Of a stretch of 64,000 nucleotides of DNA, positions 34,065 through 45,800 are shown one piece after another. Origin of the DNA: Macrostomum hystrix (taxonomy: Eukaryota > Platyhelminthes > Macrostomidae); NCBI GenBank assembly GCA_950097015.1, contig CATNEN010000007.1, forward strand, positions 5,260,001 through 5,324,000, given 5' to 3'. Numbering within the stretch: position 1 is the stretch's first letter; each line of letters starts with the position of its first letter. Made by a program: the position numbers and the translations under genes. The notes under the pieces were generated by a model. The model was not told where the DNA came from, did no database searches, and saw only the letters and a list, made by a program, of their open reading frames with translations.

Positions 34065-34860
34065 AGCCCGAAGAAATTATTCGGTACACTCTACTGAAGA
34101 GTAGCGTACTGCGGAGTTTGCTTAGTTTTTTGTTACTACTTTTTTTCTGAAAATCCAAATACAAACATGCAAAGTTGAATTTCTCGATTATAAAAAAGCT
34201 CGAAATATACTGAAAAGTCATAGACTTGACTTTTGTTTTAGAAAATGCGAAACAAAAATTTGACTTATGCTTAAAATGCTCCATTTAGGTACAGATAAGA
34301 TTGTCTGGGGAAGTCCTGGCCTATCCCTTTCCTAGATTTAAAATGGGCAGCAAAATGGTCTGGTACAATTGTTAGTCTTTTGTTAGGGAAAATCTTATAA
34401 GGAAATGATAACGACAATAAACAAAAATGTGTACTAAACATGATATAAAAAGTTCAAGTTTAGTAGCCTAGTAGCTTGCATTGCTACACAAAGACATCAC
34501 ACATAGATAGCTATATAATACATATATTATGCATATAATATATACATACAATCAATTATGAAATTAATTGTCAAATTAAAATACATAAAATTTACTAATT
34601 TGTATCTGAAATATTGCGTGCTATTTTATGTCATGATGCAGAAAATTTTTGTAATAAAAAGCCACCTAGGCATTTGTTTTCAATTTGCCAAAATTATGAA
34701 ACCAAGAAGCTATTTACTAAGTAATCAGTTCATGTAATATAATATGTATGAATTTCAGTTATTATGCACCAAATATATTCAAGAAAGAAAACTCGACTTT
34801 ATGTTTACATATATTAGTCCATGACTCCATAAATCATGAAAGAGCAGCAATAATGATAGG

Positions 34861-35233
34861 CAGTTGTTATTGGCCCGGTAACCCAGTAAATATCATTCTC
34901 GCTATTGGCCTGGTTACCACAACCATTATGCTAAAAAGTATAAAAGTAAGCAATTAAACTAATTGAAAAAGAATAGTACAATAAGCCTGTAGAAAATCAC
35001 TTTTCGTGAACAGTCTTCTATTGGGATAATCAAAAAAACATGCGATATATATATTACAATTACATAGTTTACATAAAAATGAATAATTGTTGTACAAGTT
35101 TTTTAAGTTCGCTATAGAAAATCGAAGGCAGTTGTTATTGGTCCGGTAAGCGGGGGAATAGCATAAAATGGCTATGGTAACCGGGCCAATAGCGAGAATG
35201 ATATTCACCCGGTTACCGGGCCAATAACAACTG
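34861..35233. mobile_element. MITE-like element with about 67-bp terminal inverted repeats
   Basis: 34861-34927 (CAGTTGTTATTGGCCCGGTA...) is matched in reverse complement by 35167-35233 (...GGGCCAATAACAACTG), including the internal ATCATTCTCGCTATTGGCC. The flanks share ATAATGA, a possible target duplication. A third, direct copy of the terminal word (CAGTTGTTATTGGTCCGG) starts at 35129. There is no coding capacity. Confidence 0.82.
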
Positions 35234-35347
35234 TCATAATGAAAAGGGTGGTTAGTTGTTGTGTGGTTGCAAGTCTTTATATCATTATATCACACCCCAA
35301 TATAGGAACACATATTCAAGTTCAGAAAAGTTTATCCGAAGTTAAAT

Positions 35348-35358
35348 GTGGATTGGTA
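35348..35358. repeat. Target-site duplication of truncated LINE copy, left
   Basis: GTGGATTGGTA, repeated exactly at 35448-35458. Confidence 0.85.
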
Positions 35359-35447
35359 TCTTACTAAGCGGCAGGGAGCCTCCATGACGGACGCAGCGAG
35401 GAGGCCGATATGGGCGGCCGATGCCGCCCATATCGCTAACCCCTGGC
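35359..35447 (-). mobile_element. 89-bp 5'-truncated LINE copy (same family as 13.6-19.7 kb)
   Basis: On the minus strand it matches the 3' UTR end of the full LINE: CCAGGGGTTAGCGATATGGG, then CTCCTCGCTGCGTCCGTCAT, then CCCTGCCGCT. It is bounded by an 11-bp target duplication. Unlike the full copy, it carries a perfect 12-bp hairpin: GATATGGGCGGC, four bases, GCCGCCCATATC. It is a dead-on-arrival insertion or a subfamily with an extra 3' stem. Confidence 0.9.
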
Positions 35448-35459
35448 GTGGATTGGTAC

Positions 35460-38400
35460 CTATCTTTTATAGTTTTTTATTGTCTTGAATGTTTCATTTA
35501 ATGGTTTCAATAAAATAATATAAATGCATATATATCATTTAAGGCGCGTAACATTTTTGGAGGTCGATTTCTTAGTTTATTGTCTGTTCAAGCTAAAGAA
35601 CGTAAGAACGCAGGGGTAAAACAAACGTGTAACATTCTGTAACGTTCTAGATAAGAATTTCCACACTCTTGTCTAGTTAAAATCTACAAAAGTTCAGTTT
35701 TATTGCATAATGTTGATCTATTGTTAGCAAAGAAAAGTAAATTGAATTCGTAATAAATCCGTAATGTTGAGAGCATTTTTAATGCATTTTAAAGAATAAT
35801 CTCAGATTATCTAATTTGCACCATTAAAAACGAAGTAGGTTCAATCAGTATAACTTTAGAGTAAAGTGTAATAAATGATTCTATTTCATTTTGCAACACA
35901 TAGTAATAATGAATTTCTGAGAGCGCAATGGCATACCAATGGTATAAATTTATTATCACGTACGTATAAGCGTCGTATTACACAATTATTAAATTTAGTT
36001 GTTCCATGAGTGTTTTCCGGTGGTATAGCAGTATTGAATAATAAAAAGTAGGCGAAATGATTTTGGAGCCGTGCAAATTAAAGCTAATATCAGAATTTTG
36101 TTGATTTCTTTGCAATAAGTTGTAGAAAAATACGTAATTAATTCGTGTTTTTCCGCAGTAAAACTTTCAATCAAGTACTTTTATTCTTAGCTGGTGTGAT
36201 GCGTGACAGTCACGCATGTTGATTACTTGTCTGGCTTGAATTTGCACAGCAAAAATCATGTTGCTGGTCTGCCTTTTTGTCACACCGCCTTGACCTCGTC
36301 GCTGGCTATTGGACTTTACTCCCAAAGGCCTGGACGAAGCGGTGGCATTAACTAGTTGAACACATTCCAATATAGTGTCATGTGTAGTTGTGTATATAGA
36401 TAAGCTTATCAAATGCTATACAGCAGCATGTCAACAAGCAGAAAATGAGAAATTAGCAAAAATGTGTCTGCCAAACCTGTTTATAGGGAGCTATAGCTTG
36501 CCTTACATAGGTTGATATGTAAAATTGTTTACGGTGGGGTAAACGCTCATATTTATCTGTGTAGTACACTGACCTGATTCTAATCTCTAATTTATTTTAG
36601 TGACTAATTTATTCAGAGCAAAGCAAAATTGACTGTAAATAGTGACAACATGCAAAATAAGAGCCACTTAAAAACATAATGACATTAGATGCAAATATAT
36701 TTGTAACACCAGAGCAGAGCTGTGCGTGAATTCGAGATTGGATGTTCGAGATCACGATGAAAAGTTATGTTCCACAATCTGCATTCTGCTGCACTTTCAT
36801 TGCGGTAGCAAGCCACAGGAATGCCCGAGCGTAAGATGTGGTACACGCTGCGGCCTGCGACCCAACACGACTGGCAGATGGCAGTGAGGGAGCGAGCCTG
36901 TTAGCGAAGAAAAACACAGATCAATGCGAGGGGCAAAGACCCACAGCAATGCCCTACACATCTGTCATGCAAAGGAAAGACTTTCATAGGCGCATAACCT
37001 TTTGCAAGTGCCGCGCCCAAATGCCTCGCTTGCCTAGGCCGAAATGGCACGGTCAGGCCCCGGGCTGTGGTCGCCAGCGGGTCTGTTGCGCAGTACAACT
37101 GAGAGAGAGAGAATCGGGGAAGGGCTGTGTGGGGAAGCGTTTCCGGTCAATACTTCGCGCAGGCCGGGTCCGAACCGATAGCGCCTATTGCCCGACTGTG
37201 CAGCTGGGGAGAAACCCTCTCGGCTTTGATCGCATACTGCATCTGTGCAATATCCCGGAAAGGAATCGCTTTTCCCGACGACGGAGAAGACAAGGCCGTG
37301 ATGTGAACATCTGCTGCGGCTGTACAGCACCGGAGCCATCTGAACAAGCAGCAGCTGCAGCTCCACTCCAGGCCGATGAGGTGGACGTTGGGGGTCTGGG
37401 TTGCTATTTCAATTCGGGCCACTCGCCCCAGCTGCCTTCGCTTGCCCGGCTCCCTGATCCAGCCCCACTAGCAGTCTGATCGCCACTTCCTCACTAGCTC
37501 TCAATCCTGCACTTTACACTATAGAGATCTGATCTTAGCCTTTAAAGTATTCAAACCTAGCTTTTTTTGCAAAAAATAACGATTTCAAACATGGACCCGG
37601 CAGCTCTGTAAGTGGTACTCGGATACTAGATATATCATGTTGACGATTTGACTGTTGGTTGCTACTGTTCTCAGCAGAGCAGTTTTCCTGCAGTGCTCAC
37701 CCACTGTACTTATAGGCCACAAGAGCATGGCTCAGCAGTAGGCAGCGCTTTAAAAGAGCTGCAAAATATTAGTACTTAGTATGCCATGTTGTTACGCTCC
37801 TAAATTTCTCTATGAACTGAGTCAAAGAAATTAAGCAACACAAGTGAAACAAACAAGTTGCTTGCGTCGGCAAGCAAGACATGATAGCTTTTTAGAATTT
37901 TTAGAATTTCGAATAATCAATCAACGGCCAGAACCTTTGAAAAACTCGACGGTCTGAAGGACAGGCAACTTTAGTGTTGTTTCAGAAGATGCGCAACAAA
38001 AAATAGACTAATGTTCTTAAGTCTCTTGGAAATATTTCCCTTAGTTGTTTTACTGTTAACTCGATAAGTAAGTTACGCCAAACCGGCTATTCGGGGCATT
38101 GACAAAATTTCCACAGTCGATAACAGCCGCGAAAAATCGAGAATGAGCTTTGAAATTAGAGAAGTGATTAAAGAAAGTCAAGTAACTACAATCAGTTAGC
38201 TTCTGTTTCATACTCAAGTTAACTTTGTACTCGTAGTTGCCAGTGGTGAGTTGAATTGTGATCTAGATCTAGGGCCACAAAAACTGAAACCACACACGGA
38301 AGCACTCAAACTGCTTTATTGAAATGCTCCCAGGTGCTTTATTGAAAAACAGAACAGTGACAAGTGATCTCGCATGCTTGACAAAGCCAATCCTTTGCTG

Positions 38401-39684
38401 AGCCGTACAAATTCTCGTGCGACTACTGAGTAAATTGTCTGTTTTTTATTGTGCAACTTTAACCCGGTTTACACCTGACAGTTTTGTTATTTAGATTCAA
38501 TTTGCCCCAAGGCCTCCAGCGAAACCTCTTTTCCTTATCTATCCATCCGTTTCGCGCGGTATTTAATCGGAGGAGGCGGTCTAGAATGCGATTTATTAAT
38601 GTACATCCAATGTACATGCGGCGTTTTTGTGTTGTGTGAACTAACCAAGGGAAGACCCAAGGTTTCAGCTCACCCGCCCTATAAAGCTTAAATCGTTTTC
38701 TCTCCGTCTCGTTCCGTTTCTCTCCGTACTGTCTGTCGTGAAAATATTCCAGCCAATTAATGTTCGGCTCGGTGGAAATAATTTTGTTCGCACACTGATT
38801 CGCCAGCAGAAACAGCCGAAAACAGAACTTTGCCAGCTGCAACTGCTGAACTCTCATTAGCCACCGTTCCACAAACCGCCCGCAGCCGTCCGAACTAAAG
38901 TCACTGAGCACCTCTCTTCCGACACTTCCAAGTTGTTTTGCTTGTTTCCACAGACCCTCGAGTCCTGTGATTCTGTTTCTGTCTACCTTAACTGCACAAC
39001 AGCCGCAAACATAGGGAACCTAGTTAAAGGCCGAGGAGGTCAGAGGTCGAGGCCGGCTGCCGCTGGGTGAGTTGTCCCGCTGAGTAGTGACTCAATATCA
39101 ATTATAGACAGTGTCTTCAGCTGCCGTGACAAGTTGCTGTTAGAAGCGAGAAGACACTGCACAATGCTTCTTTCACATGGGGTCTTGAATACAGTTTACT
39201 AAACTGCATGAAAATTTTATTGTTAAAGCATTGGTGAGAGCATGCCATTTACCTTCAACTTAGCATGGATTTCTTAGAAACAATACTTGTTGCTCATAGT
39301 TCGTACTGCTTGTTTTGCCTTTAACAACAAAATCTCACAAAGCAAAGCAAATTGGGGCAACAACCTACACTCATCTCGCATAGATGTTATTCCGAAAATA
39401 TTTAGAGATCATATAAAGAGCTTAATTCTAAAATCTCCTAGAGTCAACTTTCAACGCATCTCGCATGCGCTACTGGCAAGTAGTATATATACTCATAAAA
39501 TCAACAACCGGACGTTAAAAAGTTCCAAACAAAGGAAAGCAAAGCCGCAGTTGCCAATAAAACAGGGTGCACAATTCAAATTTGAAAATACGTTTCGCGT
39601 TACAATTATTTTGTCATTTAAAGTAGAAGTATAAAAGTGCATCCAAACAATCTTCACCACAGTGAGACCGGTGCGACCATCCAG
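35460..39684. other. AT-rich intergenic region before the arginine kinase gene
   Basis: No gene is recognised. The 213-codon open frame at 36838-37479 and the 150-codon minus-strand frame at 38459-38911 show no known domain or splice partners. The arginine kinase promoter or leader may lie here. Confidence 0.4.
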
Positions 39685-39856
39685 GACATTGACCCGGAGA
39701 TAATTGCCTACCTCGAGGAAGGCTTCAGGAAACTGCAGGCCGATCCTGACTGCAAGTCTCTGCTAAAGAAGCACCTCACTGCCGAGGTGCTACAGAAGCT
39801 GAAGGGACTGAAGACTGCGACCTTTGGATCGACGCTGAAGGATGTTATCCAATCAG
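39685..39856 (+). CDS. Arginine kinase exon 1 (N-terminus of domain 1)
   Basis: Encodes [18 protein letters not shown] through STLKDVIQS. Its sequence is clearly diverged from the equivalent N-terminal stretch repeated at the ends of exons 2-5 ([18 protein letters not shown]). The donor is GTACGA. Directly spliced to exon 6, it would give one ordinary single-domain kinase. Confidence 0.8.
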
Positions 39857-42800
39857 GTACGAGCGTGGATATGACACATGAATACATTGTAATTTCAGTC
39901 TTAACTTGACAAACGTCACAATTCGATGTGCAAACTACGCAGGTGTGGAGAACCCGGACTCCGGAGTGGGAGTGTACGCCCCTGACGCCGAGGCCTACAC
40001 GGTGTTTGAGGACCTGTTCGACCCGATCATCGAGGAGTACCACGGAGGCTTCAAGAAGACTGACAAGCACCCGCCGTGCACTCTGGGCGACGCCAGCCAG
40101 TTCGGCGACGTGGACCCGGAGGGAAAGTACGTGGTGTCGACTCGCATCCGCTGCGGCAGGTCGGTCAAGCAGTTCCCGTTCAACCCGAACATGACCGAGG
40201 AGCATTACAGGCAGCTGGAGGAGCTGGTGTCGGGCACGCTGAAGGACCTGACTGGCGAGCTGAAGGGCACCTACTACCCGCTGACCGGCATGACGAAGGA
40301 GGTGCAGCAGCAGCTGATTGACGACCACTTTTTGTTCAAGGAGGGCGACCGGTTCCTGCAGAAGGCGAACGCGTGCCGCTTCTGGCCGACCGGACGAGGC
40401 ATCTACCACAACGACAGCAAGACGTTCCTGGTGTGGGTGGGCGAGGAGGACCACATGCGCATCATCTCGATGCAGAAGGGCGGCTGCATCAGGGAGGTGT
40501 ACGGCCGGCTGGTGCACGCGGTGAACGAGATCGAGAAGCGCATGGAGTTCAGCCACGACGACCGTCTCGGCTTCCTCACCTTCTGTCCGTCGAACCTCGG
40601 CACCACGATCCGCGCCTCCGTGCACATCAAGCTGCCCAAGCTGGCCGCCGGAGGTCAGGACGCTCTGCAGCGAGTGGCCGACCGCTTCCAGCTGCAGGTG
40701 CGCGGCTCGGCCGGCGAGCACTCCGAGGCCGTCGGCGGTCTCTACGACATCTCGAACAAGGAGCGCATGGGCCTCACCGAGTTCGACGCAGTCAACAAGA
40801 TGAACCACGGCATCGCCGAGCTCATCCGCATGGAGAAGGAGCTCGAGCAGGGCGTCGACTCCGCGGTGGTCAGCTACGTCGAGGCCGGCTTCCACAAGCT
40901 GCAGAGCGACGACTCGTGCCACTCGCTGCTGAAGAAGCACCTCACCCAGGAGGTACTGGACAAGCTGAAGAACCTGAGCACCCCGTCGTTCGGCTCCACC
41001 CTGAAGGACGTCATCCAGTCAGGTGAGGTTTACTACTGCTTAGCATTTTTTCAGCGGGCTGTATTTTCATAATAAAATGTCTTCTGTCACCTAATGTTCT
41101 GCTACTTTTAGAATGAGTATTCGAAATGAACTGGGCTCGCTTTACATGTCCACGACGAAATTTTGGCGCTTTAACTTTGGAAGTTTTCGCCATTGAGGCA
41201 TTCGCCTGTTGGCCTACTGCTCTGATATAAAAATCCAAATATGTATTTTTTTCCTTTTCATGGCCTATCAGACGGTGCTGTTCTTTTGAACCTTTAGTAA
41301 TTGTTGTGTGGTCATGGGCTGTCCCGATTTCTCTGAAATTGTCTGCTTTTATCCGATCGGATATTCGTAACCATGCTTCGTTTATGGGATTGATATGGCA
41401 TTGACTTGATACTCTGAGTTAAATCTTGGCAAAATTTTTCCTCTTCTAGAGATTCTTGAGCTACTGTAATCTAGGACTTGGTGTTTATCTTAATTTCTTT
41501 CTGCTCAGTCCTGACTTGTCATCATATGTAATGAGTACGTGCGACGGATCGCTAAACAGGATCTCCAGAGTCGTGTTGTTTTTGCTGTTGCTAGTGCCCG
41601 GAATTGCGAGGGATCTGTCGATGTGGGTGACTTGTGGGTCACTGGTTTCCTCCACAGATCCAGGAAAGCGAGCCCAGTTGGGGTTGACGGGGAGTTAAAG
41701 AGGTCTGCGTCTTCCACGCAGCTTGCGCTGTGCCTTGTTGGCACCGGTTTCGGAGCGGTCGATTTCCGCGCCCAGAGGAGGATGAGGAGGCAAATGGCAA
41801 ATGTTGTGAAGGACGCAGGCAGAGTGCACATTAGTTATGATGGCGCAGATGTTCTCGCGGTGGCAATAAAGTTGATGAAGTTAAAAAGCGAAAGGCGGAG
41901 ATGATCAGCGCGGATGTTCCTGGCCTGTCTGACCTGTTGGGTGGCATCGTAGCATGGATGGTCAGGATCCTGCGTGCAGAGTTAGAAACGGAGCGGCAAC
42001 CATCTTTGAGTGCTGTTGAACCGGTTGGGAGAGGCATTCTCGGTGCAGTTGTGAGATGCAGAATGCTCTAGTGGCAGCCGGTGATGACCCGGAGGGTGCA
42101 GATTTCGGCAGTTCGGGGCAAGTTCCAGCTGGTGTCACTGAGATATGGTGCCCAGACTGGAGCGCGGTAGTTGGCATGAGACCTTCAAATTGCCTTGAAA
42201 TTTGCCAGCAGCGTTGAGGACGCAGGACTCAGGAAAGCCCTAAGGACGCTGTTGCTGGCGTGGATCTTGTTGGCCATGGCTTCGGTGTGCTCATGGAACT
42301 TAAGCATCAAAGATGACGCCCAGGATTTCCGGTTAGGTGAGGTTGAGAATCGAGTTTCCAGGTGTGAACAGGGAATGGGCATTTCGGAATTCATGCGTGG
42401 TAGAGGAGAACAGAGAGTCTAGATGCGGCTGATGATGGAAGAACGAGCGCAGATGTCAATGTCGATGACGCAGTGAGTCCGGAGCTAAGTCAGCGTGGAA
42501 TCAGGCGGTGACCGGGTGGCTGGTAGTGGCATTCGAGTACTGGAGGCTGATGGGAGCGGTAAGCCTGCGAGACACCGGCCTGCGTGCCTAGCCGCCGACT
42601 CACTGACTGCCTACCCACGAACAAGGACCGGTTTCAGGGTCAGATAGGAGTTATCTGGTGTTTCCAAACAATGCCGCAGCAGAGAGAGTGCCCCTGACGG
42701 TCCGGCTTGAAGCACTCGGAAGAGCGACTGTGAGTCGGCCAGCTACCTCTAAGCCACAGCATTAAAGGCCTGGGCTTTCAGGCTAGGCCTCTCAGCCGAT

Positions 42801-45800
42801 GCGCAAAGCGGTCTTCAACGCCCGAAAAAGTGAGGCGGCTGCCACTGCGGCTTCCACGTCTCGTGCCGCCACAGAACCTTCAGCAGAAGCAAGCCGCCGC
42901 CTCCTCCGCTGCGGGTGCCGCCAGTCCAGAGCTCAAATGTGAAATTCACATTTTTCAACGAAAGATAAATGTTTTAGCAGGAATTCACAGCAGAGAATTT
43001 GGCAACGAATGTACAAAAATCATAATTGCAATGGCCTAAAGCTTTCTGTATTTGCTATTAGTTATTAGTTCTGACTAATAGCTGTCTTGTACCCAAAAAT
43101 TCAAGGAAGCGGAATTCACTAACCTCGTTAGTGAGCACGTACGTTTTTTGAATCTGCACTTGTGTACGCTTCCTAAATGCTTCAAAATTCGAATTAGTAT
43201 AAATTTTTTTCTTGAAGGTTTGGGTGTCTGCTAGCTTCCTTTCTGGCATGCAAGCTTCGCGAACGGAACTTTTTTATCCGTTTTGATGTGATAGGCACGA
43301 AATCTATAGATTATCGATGTAATGCAACATTAGAAACAGGTGAATATTATAATAGAGAGTTAAGTCGGGGACCAATTGTTCACGCGATGCGAACTGGAAA
43401 AGTGCCACGACACTATGTAGTACCACTACACTTTTGTAATTGCCATTCATAACAAAAAAATAAAGCCTGTTATCAAACCCTTCTTTTGTCGTTATCTGTG
43501 CGTCGGTGAATACTTACCTGAGCATTAAGACGCTGAACTGTGAAATTGCGTCCTGGGATTCAAAGGCCTCACGTATTAGCAACATTTATTTCACGATTTG
43601 TCTGTAATCATTTAAGTACACGAGAAATTTTGTGGCTTCAACCAAGTATTCTCTCTCTCATGCACATGTAGTAATTTCGGAGGCGGGTTCAGCAGCTCCG
43701 CTCGCCAGGTGTGTTACAGGTTCGGGTACTTGGGGTTGGTAGCAGAGCGCTTCACGTGTTTGCTTCTCGCACCAAGGTCCATGAGCTCGATTACGTGACG
43801 AGGCCACACTCATTTGGGGCGCATTTTAAGCCCTCGAGGGCCTCGAAGGCACACTGGAAGTGTACACTGCCTGACGATGAGAAACTAAGGGCACATGTAC
43901 AAACCTTCGTGAGCATGGGCCAGCGTACTGTTTCTGTGTGCGTAAGTGTTCAGGAGTAAGTAGCAGAATTGCCCTCCTACCTGGCTGTGTCTAGTGGCAC
44001 CAAATAATAGACAACTGCGAGGAGACTTCTGAAATTTTTATTATTTTCAAATAAGATGAAGCTACGTCTACATCGTTCCAGGCGTGGAGAACCCGGACTC
44101 CGGAGTGGGAGTGTACGCCCCTGACGCCGAGGCCTACACGGTGTTTGCGGACCTGTTCGACCCGATCATCGAGGAGTACCACGGAGGCTTCAAGAAGACT
44201 GACAAGCACCCGCCGTGCACTCTGGGCGACGCCAGCCAGTTCGGCGACGTGGACCCGGAGGGAAAGTACGTGGTGTCGACTCGCATCCGCTGCGGCAGGT
44301 CGGTCAAGCAGTTCCCGTTCAACCCGAACATGACCGAGGAGCACTACAGGCAGCTGGAGGAGCTGGTGTCGGGCACGCTGAAGGACCTGACTGGCGAGCT
44401 GAAGGGCACCTACTACCCGCTGACCGGCATGACGAAGGAGGTGCAGCAGCAGCTGATTGACGACCACTTTTTGTTCAAGGAGGGCGACCGGTTCCTGCAG
44501 AAGGCGAACGCGTGCCGCTTCTGGCCGACCGGACGAGGCATCTACCACAACGACAGCAAGACGTTCCTGGTGTGGGTGGGCGAGGAGGACCACATGCGCA
44601 TCATCTCGATGCAGAAGGGCGGCTGCATCAGGGAGGTGTACGGCCGGCTGGTGCACGCGGTGAACGAGATCGAGAAGCGCATGGAGTTCAGCCACGACGA
44701 CCGTCTCGGCTTCCTCACCTTCTGTCCGTCGAACCTCGGCACCACGATCCGCGCCTCCGTGCACATCAAGCTGCCCAAGCTGGCCGCCGGAGGTCAGGAC
44801 GCTCTGCAGCGAGTGGCCGACCGCTTCCAGCTGCAGGTGCGCGGCTCGGCCGGCGAGCACTCCGAGGCCGTCGGCGGTCTCTACGACATCTCGAACAAGG
44901 AGCGCATGGGCCTCACCGAGTTCGACGCCGTCAACAAGATGAACCACGGCATCGCCGAGCTCATCCGCATGGAGAAGGAGCTCGAGCAGGGCGTCGACTC
45001 CGCGGTGGTCAGCTACGTCGAGGCCGGCTTCCACAAGCTGCAGAGCGACGACTCGTGCCACTCGCTGCTGAAGAAGCACCTCACCCAAGAGGTGCTGGAC
45101 AAGCTGAAGAACCTGAGCACCCCTTCGTTCGGCTCCACCCTGAAGGACGTCATCCAGTCAGGTGAGCTGCTTTCTTTTTCCTGCTTGCTTCCAATGCATT
45201 CTTTGACTTTTGTAATCTTTTGAGACAATATATTAGTCGTTTGACTGGAGCCCTTACGTTTTGAAATTATTTTAGCCTGCTTAGGAGGCTATGTAAACGT
45301 ATTTCGCATGGACTTTCTGTTACAAATCAAGTATTTTTTTGTTCCAATAGTTAAAAGTTATAGTGATACTACCATTTAAACAGCTGCTCACACATGTGCG
45401 CGAAATTGTCGTCTGAGGAGACTTGGTATTCGTCATTACTTTCTTCAATGAATCCTTAACGAAGGCCTTCGTTTTGGTCACCAGAAGACGTCCGTGTTCA
45501 CCAGGAAGACGTCGATATGGAGGCTGTGAAATTCATAAGCAGCATGGGAAGATTTGATCTTAGTCCTATCATCTGAAGTTGCTCTTTGGAAGTCGGCTGA
45601 GACAATTGAGACCTCTTTGTGCCCAATGCTAAATATATTTTAAAAGACGCAGAGGATTCAAAGGCTCCTAGTGCTCGCGTAGTTGTTGTGTCCGCGCCAC
45701 GAAGGTTCGCTTGTGGAAGCTCGTCATAACTTTGACAATATTTGCGTTTAACGACCGTGGCTTTGAAGCACATGGCCAATGAGGCACTCTCGTGAATGCT

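Noticed and set aside
36838-37479. 213-codon plus-strand open frame
   Set aside because: Composition is uneven, with no known motif, splice partner or homology that I can recognise; not supported as a gene.
38459-38911. 150-codon minus-strand open frame
   Set aside because: No recognisable domain and no splice support. It may be chance or a leader region.
39708-40940. 410-codon antisense frame over arginine kinase, repeated over each copy
   Set aside because: A mirror of strong GC bias at third codon positions in the kinase; it recurs identically wherever the exon does and has no domain.
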